Below the pieces are notes generated by a model. That model saw only the letters and a list, made by a program, of their open reading frames with translations, had not been told where the DNA came from and made no database searches. Below are positions 1 through 5,771 of a stretch of 5,977 bases of DNA, piece after piece. The stretch is taken from contig DAOUWQ010000104.1 of the NCBI GenBank assembly GCA_030667035.1, forward strand, positions 1 through 5,977, given 5' to 3'. A program made the position numbers and the translations under genes. Numbering within the stretch: position 1 is the stretch's first letter; each line of letters begins with the position of its first letter. The DNA comes from Candidatus Heimdallarchaeota archaeon. Lineage in GTDB: Archaea; Asgardarchaeota; Heimdallarchaeia; JABLTI01.

Positions 1-258
1 GGGGCGTTTTTCCCACTCTCTTCTCTTTTTTGGGCTTATTTTTGAAAGTAATTGCCAGTTCTTAGAACTACTTCGCAACGCATCAAAATGGATTTTAAAA
101 CAGGCTTTTTCAGAGTTACATTCGCCAATAAAAGTGAAGTTTCCATCTGGTTGCCTGACCAATTGACCAATATTGGGATGATGGCAATTACAGAGTATTT
201 TTTCTTCTCTTTTCGGATTAGCGGTCACTAAGGTTTTGAAGAATGAGTCGAAAGACAT
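1..258 (-). CDS. Partial hypothetical protein with a Cys/His cluster (N-terminal 86 residues; continues past left edge)
   Basis: An open minus-strand frame starts at ATG 258-256 and runs to the window edge without a stop, so only its first 86 residues are visible. I do not recognise the family. The N-terminus (MSFDSFFKTLV) is followed by a Cys/His cluster: C23-N-C25-H26-H27, then C47 and C53 after a GQLVRQPDGNFTFIGE segment. This spacing could make a small zinc-binding or beta-hairpin knuckle; that is inference. After it the protein becomes strongly basic (SPKKRREWEKR, residues 75-85), which would suit nucleic-acid contact or a disordered linker. Upstream lie an AGGT (Shine-Dalgarno-like) about 8 bases from the ATG and a TATA-like ATTTAAATA about 60 bases away, both supporting this start. 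It is transcribed divergently from the methyltransferase at 752. It is probably a real gene; its function is unknown. Confidence 0.6.
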   Translation of the reverse strand, partial: MSFDSFFKTLVTANPKREEKILCNCHHPNIGQLVRQPDGNFTFIGECNSEKACFKIHFDALRSSSKNWQLLSKISPKKRREWEKRP

Positions 259-317
259 TTTGATTGACCTTTAATTGGATTAATGTTGCCCTTTTAACAA
301 GATATGATTTTTGTCGG

Positions 318-326
318 TATTTAAAT
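318..326 (-). promoter_or_regulatory. Candidate TATA box for the leftward Cys/His protein gene
   Basis: Read on the minus strand this is ATTTAAATA, preceded by an A-rich stretch (GAACAAATAG) that could serve as a BRE. It lies about 60 bases upstream of the ATG at 258, which would place transcription start near 293-297 and leave a 5' leader of roughly 35-40 bases containing the AGGT at the start codon. The assignment rests on motif and position only, and such strings are common in AT-rich DNA. Confidence 0.3.
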
Positions 327-500
327 CTATTTGTTCTTTTAAGTCGGGTTATCTCAGTTTTCTTCCATTCATTGCCTGTGTAGTTAGAGAGAGACAGGTG
401 TTTAGCATTTCTAACATTGAAAAACCATTTATTCAGGTGTTAGTCATTATAGACTTAATGCTGATGAATGAAGCAATGCTGTAGTTAGTTGATTGTTTTT

Positions 501-520
501 TCTTCGGTTTTCTTCGGTTT
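501..520. repeat. Perfect 10-bp tandem duplication (TCTTCGGTTT x2)
   Basis: Two exact copies of TCTTCGGTTT stand head to tail, preceded by a further run of T. The repeat is too short to be a mobile-element trace or a CRISPR array. It may be a local slippage product or a double protein-binding site in the divergent promoter region. Confidence 0.6.
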
Positions 521-696
521 ACTAGTAATTTTGTCATGACACATAACTTAAATTAATTAGAAAGACCTAAAAATGGTTTTTGACCCTCTATCCTTACAAA
601 ATGCAATGTATTGGACTCTTAGGTTGGAAAAGATTGTTTATTCGAAATCTGCACATTTTAGTCTTGGATTTCGGGGTTCATTTCACTTTCGTTTGG

Positions 697-709
697 TTTT
701 AAGTTTATC
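697..709 (+). promoter_or_regulatory. Candidate TATA element for the SAM methyltransferase gene
   Basis: TTTTAAGTTTATC lies about 45-55 bases upstream of the ATG at 752. With the usual archaeal TATA-to-start distance of about 25 bases, transcription would begin near 728-732 and give a leader of about 20 bases that retains the AGGAT at 736-740. The motif is degenerate, so the call is weak. Confidence 0.25.
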
Positions 710-751
710 AAATAGTAACATTCTTGGATACTAACAGGATAAAAAAAAATC

Positions 752-1507
752 ATGAGAAATGGTTTGTTATCTGGTGGAGATATTTATAATCTTCTTATAA
801 ATTGGCCTAAGAGGCTTTCAACCGAAATTCCTTTTCTTACTGACATTATTCAAGATCGATTATCTATTAAAAGCGCATTATTATCTATTGGTTGCGGTAC
901 TGGTCAGCATCTGTTTGAACTACAAAATCATTATGATTGTAGCATTACTGGATTAGATATTGATGAATCTATGATTGAAAAAGCAAAACAACGAGCTTCA
1001 ACAATAAAATTTATTGTGGCTGATTTCCTGGATAATGATACGTTAAGAAATACTAAATTCGATGTGATTTTTAGCTTAGGGAATTCTATTGGTTTGATAG
1101 CTTCTGCTTCTGGATCATACGATCAGGTAGTCAAAAAACTAGGATCACACCTTACTTCTACCAGTATTCTTATCTTTCAGATATTGAACACGGTGAAGGA
1201 ACGAAATAATTGGTCTGCACCACGTCAGGTTCGTACTAAATCAGGTGAATATGTATTTTTACGAGGATTTACAACCACTAAAAGATTTATCCACCCGGAG
1301 ATTATCACTCTTTTTCGTACAAACGAGGAAGAAGAATTTCAATTAAAAACTACTGGTAAAGCAAATATACCACGAATTTCGGTAGAAGAAATGACACTTT
1401 TACTTCAACAGGCTGATTTTACAAATATCCGTGTTTATGGAGATTACAACAAAGGTCCATTTAATGCTGATTCATCATCTGATATGATCTTTATTGCGGA
1501 AAGATAA
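752..1507 (+). CDS. Class I SAM-dependent methyltransferase, glycine N-methyltransferase-like fold, substrate unknown
   Basis: A 251-residue cytosolic protein with the Rossmann-type class I SAM methyltransferase core. Motif I is LSIGCGTGQ at residues 44-52 (the glycine-rich SAM loop). The acidic end of strand 2 is GLDID at 67-71, followed by ESMIEKAK. Motif III is FIVADF at 87-92, with the Asp expected to contact adenine. Motif IV is FDVIFSLGNSIG at 103-114; its LGNS resembles the corresponding loop of glycine/sarcosine N-methyltransferases. The N-terminal YNLLINWPKRLSTEIPFL is a typical lid helix of small-molecule methyltransferases. The C-terminal strand pair carries KGPFNADSSSDMIFIAE (234-250), also common in that group. 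Length is normal and the core looks intact. The start is the first ATG, with AGGAT 11 bases upstream across a run of nine A. It lies 71 bases before the DNA methyltransferase, and co-transcription is possible. Small-molecule rather than DNA or RNA methylation is inferred from fold type; the substrate cannot be told. Confidence 0.88.
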   Translation: MRNGLLSGGDIYNLLINWPKRLSTEIPFLTDIIQDRLSIKSALLSIGCGTGQHLFELQNHYDCSITGLDIDESMIEKAKQRASTIKFIVADFLDNDTLRNTKFDVIFSLGNSIGLIASASGSYDQVVKKLGSHLTSTSILIFQILNTVKERNNWSAPRQVRTKSGEYVFLRGFTTTKRFIHPEIITLFRTNEEEEFQLKTTGKANIPRISVEEMTLLLQQADFTNIRVYGDYNKGPFNADSSSDMIFIAER

Positions 1508-1564
1508 TAATAGCAACAAAACTAATTAACTCAAAAATTCTATTTGTTGCATTCAATTTAATAT

Positions 1565-1571
1565 TAGGTTG
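1565..1571 (+). promoter_or_regulatory. Ribosome binding site supporting the ATG start at 1579
   Basis: AGGTTGA lies 7 bases before ATG 1579. A TTG at 1576 directly precedes that ATG in the same frame. Spacing allows either, but ATG is the stronger initiator, so I start the DNA methyltransferase at 1579; the choice affects one residue only. Confidence 0.4.
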
Positions 1572-1578
1572 AAGATTG

Positions 1579-3915
1579 ATGGAAAAAGACTTTCAGGCGT
1601 TTCTTTCGAGATTAAAGTTAGAATCGACTGAATTACCTTCATTACTCACTTTTTTCCGTTCTTTATTATTATATCAGTATTTATTTCCTGACTCAATGAA
1701 CAAAGTAGTTTCAGATAAGATATCTTTTATTACCAAGGATCTACAGGAGAATAAATCGACATCCTTAACTCTTGTTCTGAATTCATTCAATACAAAAATT
1801 CATCCCTCCTTAATTGACTATTTAAAAAGGACAGATTGGTGGTGGGATTATTTAGTGCTGCTTAAGCATAAAAGTATGACTATTTATCAATTATCTTCTC
1901 TTCATGAATCCACTATGAGCATAGAACAAAAAAAATCTTCGGGTGTGTACTTTACTCCTGAACCACAGATAAAGTTCATTTGTAAATATAGTTTGTACAA
2001 ACGATTACTTTTTTCTCACAAATTGAAGATCAAGCGAGACGCTTTGATTAAAATCATATTCCAGCAAGAAATTGGTGGGTTGAAAAAGAATGATTTGAGA
2101 TACTTATCTAAAATCTTAGGCAATTTTAAAGTTATTGATCCTAGTTGCGGTAGTGGGTTATTTCTTTACGAAATGAATATGATTGTAGGTTCATTATTAC
2201 GAACTTTAGCTTCTAACAACATAATTGCTTATGTAGAGTATCAGGAATATCTACAAAAATTTCAATCTAACTTGACAGGTTATGATATCAATAGAGATCA
2301 TATAGCTTTTACCAAATTTGCGCTATTATCGACCTGGATTCATTTTCAACCTGATAAGAGCTTAGATTTAGTTCAAAATTTCGAAAAATGGTATAGCGAA
2401 TTAAACAATGTCCAAAACCTAAATTTTCTACAAACAATCATTCCTGAAACAAATACCTTTGATTTATGTATTGGGAATCCACCATATCTACGTCATCATG
2501 AATTTGATAATAAAAGCGTTATGCAAAATATTGTAGGTTCTCCTGCAATTAAAGGTTATAAATTACAATTTGATGCGAAAGCTGATCTCTATGTTTATTT
2601 TTGGATTAAGGGGATGACAGTACTTAAATTTGAAGGAATTTTGGGTTTTGTTTTATCCCGTTCTTGGTATTCTTCTCGTTTCATGTCTCCTATTAATACG
2701 TTGATTGCGAAGGAAGAATTTTCTCTTGATTTGGTTCTTGAACTCCCATCAGACAAGTGGGATAAAGCTCAAATTCGAACTAATATCGTTTTTGGTCATA
2801 GAAACTCTAATGTTCCAACTGAACAGATAACTGATATTATAGTATGGAAGAAACCACTCTTAGCTCTTCTAGAAAAATTCGATAGTTATCTGAATTTATT
2901 CTTAAAGAAACCAGAGGATTATATGTCAAAACATCAGGATCTTCAAATTTTTTCTGAAGAGACTAAAGAATACCGTTTTACTCGGGTTAGCAATGTAAAG
3001 TCCTTATTTTATCAAGATTCTTCGATTAATAATCCCTTAATGCGATTAGATTATTTTACAATGGCTCCTTTTTTGATTCATGACATTTTACTAGTAAATA
3101 AAAACAAATTTTGTTTACTAAAAGATCTGGGAAAATTATCTTTGGGTTCCACAACAGGTGCAAATGCATTTTTCTATCTGAGCGAAAAAACTATTGCTAA
3201 ATATGGTTTTTCAGCTGATTATTTAGTGCCAATGACTAAATCACCCAAAGATGCGATTAGCTTATCTGATTTCACATCAAATAAGAAATTAAGATTATTA
3301 CATATTACTCCAAAGTTAAAATTGGAAGATCATCCGAATTTGACCACATATTTGGAAAATATTCAGGATAAAATCCTCTCGCGTCCATATTTTCGAAATA
3401 AATCAAAGAAAGATTGGTATAAAACAGCTCTAATTCAACCTGATTTAATAATTCCTAATATGACCTTTCGGAGATCTTTTGTTGCAACGAACGAAAATAA
3501 ACTTCATATTGACAAACAATGGATCGGTTTCTGGGCACATGATAAGAACTGGCTAGTACCTTTATTGGGTTTTATGAACTCTTCACTGGGGTTATTAATG
3601 AGGGAAGTTCAGGGGACTAGAACATTAGGTTTAGGGTCATTAAAGCTCTCCTTGGGTGAATGTAGAAATTTACTTGTATTAGATCCTAAGCTTTATCCAA
3701 GTGCCACTTTAAAGGCTTTAAATTCTGTTGTTCAAACTCTAATTAAAGAAAAAATTCCTGTATTCGGGGAAAAGACTAAATACACAGCGGCCCAAAAACA
3801 ACTAGATAAAATTTTGTGTATTGATTACTTAGGACTAGAACCATCTTTCATCAAAGAAATACAGAAGGCACTAGTATTTGAAGTAGAATGGCGATTAGGG
3901 AAATCAATAAATTGA
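1579..3915 (+). CDS. N6-adenine DNA methyltransferase, Eco57I/type IIG-like, no evident nuclease domain
   Basis: A 778-residue enzyme (numbered from ATG 1579) predicted to transfer methyl from SAM to adenine N6 in a specific DNA sequence. Residues 1-115 form a helical N-terminal region. GVYFTP at 122-127 is the FxxP-type motif X seen in Eco57I-class enzymes. Motif I is DPSCGSGLF (187-195), and GYDIN (234-238) is the acidic SAM-ribose contact. The catalytic motif IV is NPPY (300-303) in DLCIGNPPYLRHH. The C-terminal part looks like a target-recognition domain: FYLSEKTIAKYGF then LVPMTKSPKD (about 532-558), and MNSSLGLLMREVQGTR...LGSLKLSL (about 666-692), a pattern typical of these enzymes. Bifunctional type IIG proteins are usually longer and carry an N-terminal PD-(D/E)xK nuclease; I cannot find a convincing one, so this may be a solitary or regulatory methyltransferase, or the modification subunit of a system encoded elsewhere. 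Its stop lies 44 bases before the deacetylase gene. Confidence 0.9.
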   Translation: MEKDFQAFLSRLKLESTELPSLLTFFRSLLLYQYLFPDSMNKVVSDKISFITKDLQENKSTSLTLVLNSFNTKIHPSLIDYLKRTDWWWDYLVLLKHKSMTIYQLSSLHESTMSIEQKKSSGVYFTPEPQIKFICKYSLYKRLLFSHKLKIKRDALIKIIFQQEIGGLKKNDLRYLSKILGNFKVIDPSCGSGLFLYEMNMIVGSLLRTLASNNIIAYVEYQEYLQKFQSNLTGYDINRDHIAFTKFALLSTWIHFQPDKSLDLVQNFEKWYSELNNVQNLNFLQTIIPETNTFDLCIGNPPYLRHHEFDNKSVMQNIVGSPAIKGYKLQFDAKADLYVYFWIKGMTVLKFEGILGFVLSRSWYSSRFMSPINTLIAKEEFSLDLVLELPSDKWDKAQIRTNIVFGHRNSNVPTEQITDIIVWKKPLLALLEKFDSYLNLFLKKPEDYMSKHQDLQIFSEETKEYRFTRVSNVKSLFYQDSSINNPLMRLDYFTMAPFLIHDILLVNKNKFCLLKDLGKLSLGSTTGANAFFYLSEKTIAKYGFSADYLVPMTKSPKDAISLSDFTSNKKLRLLHITPKLKLEDHPNLTTYLENIQDKILSRPYFRNKSKKDWYKTALIQPDLIIPNMTFRRSFVATNENKLHIDKQWIGFWAHDKNWLVPLLGFMNSSLGLLMREVQGTRTLGLGSLKLSLGECRNLLVLDPKLYPSATLKALNSVVQTLIKEKIPVFGEKTKYTAAQKQLDKILCIDYLGLEPSFIKEIQKALVFEVEWRLGKSIN

Positions 3916-3947
3916 ATAGCAGATCTACTGTAAGTGTACCTGCTAAT

Positions 3948-3954
3948 AGAAGGA
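3948..3954 (+). promoter_or_regulatory. Ribosome binding site that decides the deacetylase start
   Basis: AGAAGGA sits 5 bases before ATG 3960. The upstream in-frame ATG at 3888 has no comparable site and lies inside the end of the DNA methyltransferase gene, so this motif favours initiation at 3960. Confidence 0.55.
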
Positions 3955-3959
3955 TTCGT

Positions 3960-4706
3960 ATGAAGAAACAGCTAATATTTCATGAAAAATTCTATAATGA
4001 GTATACATTCGATCCGGCAGCAAAACTAGGAAGAATGGAATCTATTATCAAAGAATTTTCTGACTTTGAGATTATAACTCCCTCCCCTGCTTTAGAGGAA
4101 AAAATTCTTTTGGTCCATACAGAGGATCATTTGGTAAGAGTAAGGAATGAATTGGATGAGGCCTACTCTATAGCCTTATTAGCGGCTGGAGGAGCTATAT
4201 TAGCAGCTGATTACGCTATTGAGCATCAACCGATGTTCGCAGTTATAAGGCCACCAGGTCACCATGCTTCGCCAGATGGTTATTGGGGATTTTGTTTCTT
4301 TAATAATCTTGCAATTGCAGTAAGGCACGCTGCTCTTAAAAATACGCTAATTATTGATTTTGATCTTCATTTTGGAGATGGTTCCAGTAATACCTTTGTA
4401 AATGATTCTGAAATAACTTATTATTCCTGTGAAGGAGCCACATCTGAATCGTTTATAACAAATATGGAGCATTTTCTCTCTCAACAAAAGAATGTTGATC
4501 TTTTAGCAGTTTCAGCAGGTTTTGATCGTCACATCGATGATTGGGGTGGATTACTCTCAACAGAAGATTATTTTACGATTGGCAAGATATTAAAGGCATT
4601 TGATGAGAAAAATGGTGCTAATCGTCGATTTGCATGCTTAGAAGGGGGGTACAATCATAATGTTCTTGGCAAGAATGTACGTTCATTTATTGATGGTTTT
4701 TATTGA
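3960..4706 (+). CDS. Compact histone deacetylase / acetylpolyamine amidohydrolase superfamily enzyme
   Basis: A 248-residue zinc amidohydrolase of the arginase/deacetylase fold, expected to remove acetyl groups from lysine side chains or small acetylated amines. Family landmarks: PPGHHA at 98-103 (paired His of the charge relay, H101/H102); IIDFDLHFGDG at 131-141, where D135 and H137 are the predicted zinc ligands; SAGFDRH at 185-191 with D189 as third ligand; and LEGGYN at 227-232 with the catalytic-type Tyr Y231. All essential residues are present. Two oddities: the usual second His of the LHH motif is Phe (F138), and the stretch between the zinc ligands D135 and D189 is 54 residues against about 90 in the bacterial HDLP reference. 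An in-frame ATG at 3888 would add 24 residues, but these overlap the upstream gene; MKKQLIFHEKFY matches the usual first strand, so I chose 3960. The substrate is open: archaeal histone or Alba, another acetylated protein, or a polyamine. Confidence 0.88.
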   Translation: MKKQLIFHEKFYNEYTFDPAAKLGRMESIIKEFSDFEIITPSPALEEKILLVHTEDHLVRVRNELDEAYSIALLAAGGAILAADYAIEHQPMFAVIRPPGHHASPDGYWGFCFFNNLAIAVRHAALKNTLIIDFDLHFGDGSSNTFVNDSEITYYSCEGATSESFITNMEHFLSQQKNVDLLAVSAGFDRHIDDWGGLLSTEDYFTIGKILKAFDEKNGANRRFACLEGGYNHNVLGKNVRSFIDGFY

Positions 4707-4856
4707 AACGTTTGTAGGTTGAACACCCGATTTACCAGTGGAATTTGATAGTAGCTTTGTCCATCCACTATTCATTCTTTATCAATATGATATATTTCAA
4801 GATTATTTTATCTAAATAACACAGAAATTCTCCATTATTGCTCATTCTTACAGTAA

Positions 4857-4878
4857 TTTTTTAAATGCAAGATTTTTT
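4857..4878 (+). terminator. Candidate U-tract terminator after the deacetylase gene
   Basis: Two runs of six T (4857-4862 and 4873-4878) separated by 10 bases lie about 150 bases past the deacetylase stop. Archaeal RNA polymerase can terminate at U-tracts without a strong hairpin, and none is evident here. The call rests on composition alone in an AT-rich region. Confidence 0.3.
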
Positions 4879-4989
4879 CCCCAATCAGAGCTCAAATCCT
4901 AATTTAAAAGTAGAAAACGACGAATGGAACGGTTTAATTTAATTTACTTTGTATAGATTAAAGAATTGCGACCAAACAGTTAGATTTTG

Positions 4990-4998
4990 CTTTTTTAA
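4990..4998 (+). promoter_or_regulatory. Candidate TATA element for the SSB gene
   Basis: CTTTTTTAA ends 41 bases before the ATG at 5040, a spacing that would give a short leader of about 15-20 bases carrying the GTGA ribosome binding site. A competing candidate, TTTAATTTA near 4933, would give a leader of about 75 bases. Neither is close to consensus. Confidence 0.25.
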
Positions 4999-5039
4999 TG
5001 GAGATTTAGTTCTATTTGTTACAAATTTGATGTGAAAAC

Positions 5040-5618
5040 ATGTCATATAATTCAGAAAACACTCAAACCTACGAAACACACGATGTTAAGATTGATGCAG
5101 TTAAACCTCTCGAGAAACACATCGATTGTGTCTTTAAAGTCTTAGAAAAAGAAGAAGAACGTGAAATAACCAACAAATCAGGCGAAACTCATCGTGTATG
5201 CGATTTTACTGTTGCTGATGAGACTGGTTCTATTGTTATTACACTCTGGAACGAAGACATTGATGCTTTAGAAATTGATAAAGTCTTCAAATTATCAAAT
5301 GGATTTGCGAATGTATTCAGGAATTCATTACGCCTTTCCAAAGGAAAATTCGGTGCTTTAGCTGAAGATTCTACCATTTTTGACGAAGTTAATTCCGAGA
5401 ATAACAAGTCCTCTGAACATGTAGAAGATCCCAGACGTCGCTCTTACGGTGGTGGCGGCGGTGGTGGTCGTGGTGGCGGTTCTTACGGTGGTGGCGGTGG
5501 TGGTCGTGGTGGCGGTTCTTACGGTGGCGATCGTGGTGGTCGTGGTGGCGGTCGTTCAGATCGTGGTGGTGGCGGCGGTGGTCGTGGTGGCGGCGGCCAA
5601 AGAAGAGATCGCTGGTAG
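5040..5618 (+). CDS. Single-OB-fold ssDNA-binding protein with RGG-rich C-terminal tail (SsoSSB / SOSS-B type)
   Basis: A 192-residue protein predicted to coat single-stranded DNA in replication and repair, and perhaps to bind RNA. Residues about 17-115 form one OB fold with the archaeal SSB signature VADETGSIVITLW (58-70). Aligning by eye with Sulfolobus SSB, its three DNA-stacking aromatics W56, W75 and F79 correspond to W70, F89 and F93 here, so the binding face looks conserved. An acidic/polar linker (EDSTIFDEVNSENN, about 109-122) leads to a disordered tail (131-192) of almost only Gly, Arg, Ser, Tyr and Asp, with six RGG triplets and three SYGG blocks, ending RRDRW. SsoSSB also has a Gly/Arg tail, but it is shorter and has an acidic tip; here the tip is basic and aromatic. 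The tail may bind nucleic acid or drive condensation, which is inference. GTGA four bases before the ATG supports this start. The gene stands alone, with a hairpin terminator behind it. Confidence 0.9.
   Translation: MSYNSENTQTYETHDVKIDAVKPLEKHIDCVFKVLEKEEEREITNKSGETHRVCDFTVADETGSIVITLWNEDIDALEIDKVFKLSNGFANVFRNSLRLSKGKFGALAEDSTIFDEVNSENNKSSEHVEDPRRRSYGGGGGGGRGGGSYGGGGGGRGGGSYGGDRGGRGGGRSDRGGGGGGRGGGGQRRDRW
5442..5552 (+). repeat. Three tandem 36-39-bp repeats encoding the SYGG/RGG tail
   Basis: Three in-frame units start with TCTTACGGT and end with CGTGGTGGCGGT: 5442-5480 (39 bases), 5481-5516 (36) and 5517-5552 (36). They differ mainly by one extra Gly codon in the first and a GGCGATCGT variant in the third. 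A degenerate fourth stretch (5553-5597) continues the Gly/Arg coding. The region is much richer in G and C than the flanks, because nearly all Gly codons are GGT or GGC. All unit lengths are multiples of three, so copy-number change by slippage or unequal exchange would keep the frame. Confidence 0.85.
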
Positions 5619-5653
5619 AATTTCTCTATAAGTCCTAATTCCATTTTAAAATT

Positions 5654-5690
5654 TTGGGAAAGTTATCCTTTCCCCAATTATTTTCTTTAT
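5654..5690 (+). terminator. Hairpin terminator after the SSB gene, between convergent genes
   Basis: GGGAAAG (5656-5662) pairs perfectly with CTTTCCC (5668-5674) around a 5-base TTATC loop. TT at 5654-5655 and AA at 5676-5677 can extend the stem if C5675 bulges. A T-rich tail, TTATTTTCTTTAT (5678-5690), follows on the plus strand. It lies 36 bases past the SSB stop. On the minus strand the hairpin is followed by AATTTTAAAATGG, so it may also stop the convergent PLP-enzyme transcript. Confidence 0.65.
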
Positions 5691-5771
5691 TCAAAATTAG
5701 GCGAAAATCACTAGTTCTGACTCTTAGAAATGTTTTCTATTTTTTGTTGATTGTAGGCATCCTACTAATCC

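Larger units (their letters stand above)
259..751. other. Divergent intergenic region, about 490 bases
   Basis: No convincing gene is visible here, and I see no tRNA-like cloverleaf or CRISPR repeat. It separates the leftward Cys/His protein from the rightward methyltransferase, so it should hold two promoters. Structure seen: a perfect tandem duplication of TCTTCGGTTT (501-510 and 511-520); CAGGTGTT at 395-402 and again at 434-441, followed by loosely similar sequence; TGTAGTTAG at 379-387 and 480-488; and a short inverted pair CCTGT/ACAGG around 375-398. The frame 573-734 encodes 53 residues, ending 17 bases before the ATG at 752, but it has no ribosome binding site and no recognisable motif, so I do not call it a gene. 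Confidence 0.6.
4707..5039. other. Intergenic region between deacetylase and SSB genes
   Basis: About 330 bases of AT-rich DNA with no supportable gene on either strand and no RNA fold that I can recognise. It contains an AGTGGA/TCCACT inverted pair (4737-4742 and 4764-4769, 21-base loop), two six-T tracts that may end the upstream transcript, and the promoter of the SSB gene. Candidate TATA elements are TTTAATTTA near 4933-4941 and the T-rich string at 4990-4998. GTGA at 5032-5035, four bases before the ATG at 5040, is the likely ribosome binding site of the SSB gene. Confidence 0.6.

Noticed and set aside
455..500. C/D box guide RNA near the TGATGA at about 466
   Set aside because: No CTGA box D or paired inner boxes follow at the required spacing.
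1576..1578. TTG start of the DNA methyltransferase directly before its ATG
   Set aside because: An adjacent in-frame ATG is the better initiator for the same ribosome binding site.
1579..1923. PD-(D/E)xK nuclease in the N-terminal region of the DNA methyltransferase
   Set aside because: FPDS followed by SDK about seven residues later resembles the motif, but the spacing is too short and the surrounding strands are not convincing.
3888..3959. 24-residue N-terminal extension of the deacetylase from ATG 3888
   Set aside because: It overlaps the end of the DNA methyltransferase, lacks a ribosome binding site and precedes the usual first strand of the family, while ATG 3960 has AGAAGGA at good spacing.
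4737..4769. Inverted pair AGTGGA/TCCACT as terminator of the deacetylase gene
   Set aside because: The stem is only six pairs with a 21-base loop and no T-run directly follows.
5189..5407. Minus-strand 72-residue frame inside the SSB gene
   Set aside because: Antisense to the conserved OB-fold coding sequence, with no recognisable motif of its own.
5442..5597. CRISPR-like array
   Set aside because: The repeats are contiguous, in frame and protein-coding, with no spacers.
5449..5631. Plus-strand frame rich in Val and Ala, overlapping the SSB tail
   Set aside because: It is the frame-shifted reading of the GGT/GGC repeats of the Gly/Arg tail; the hydrophobic look follows from repeat composition.
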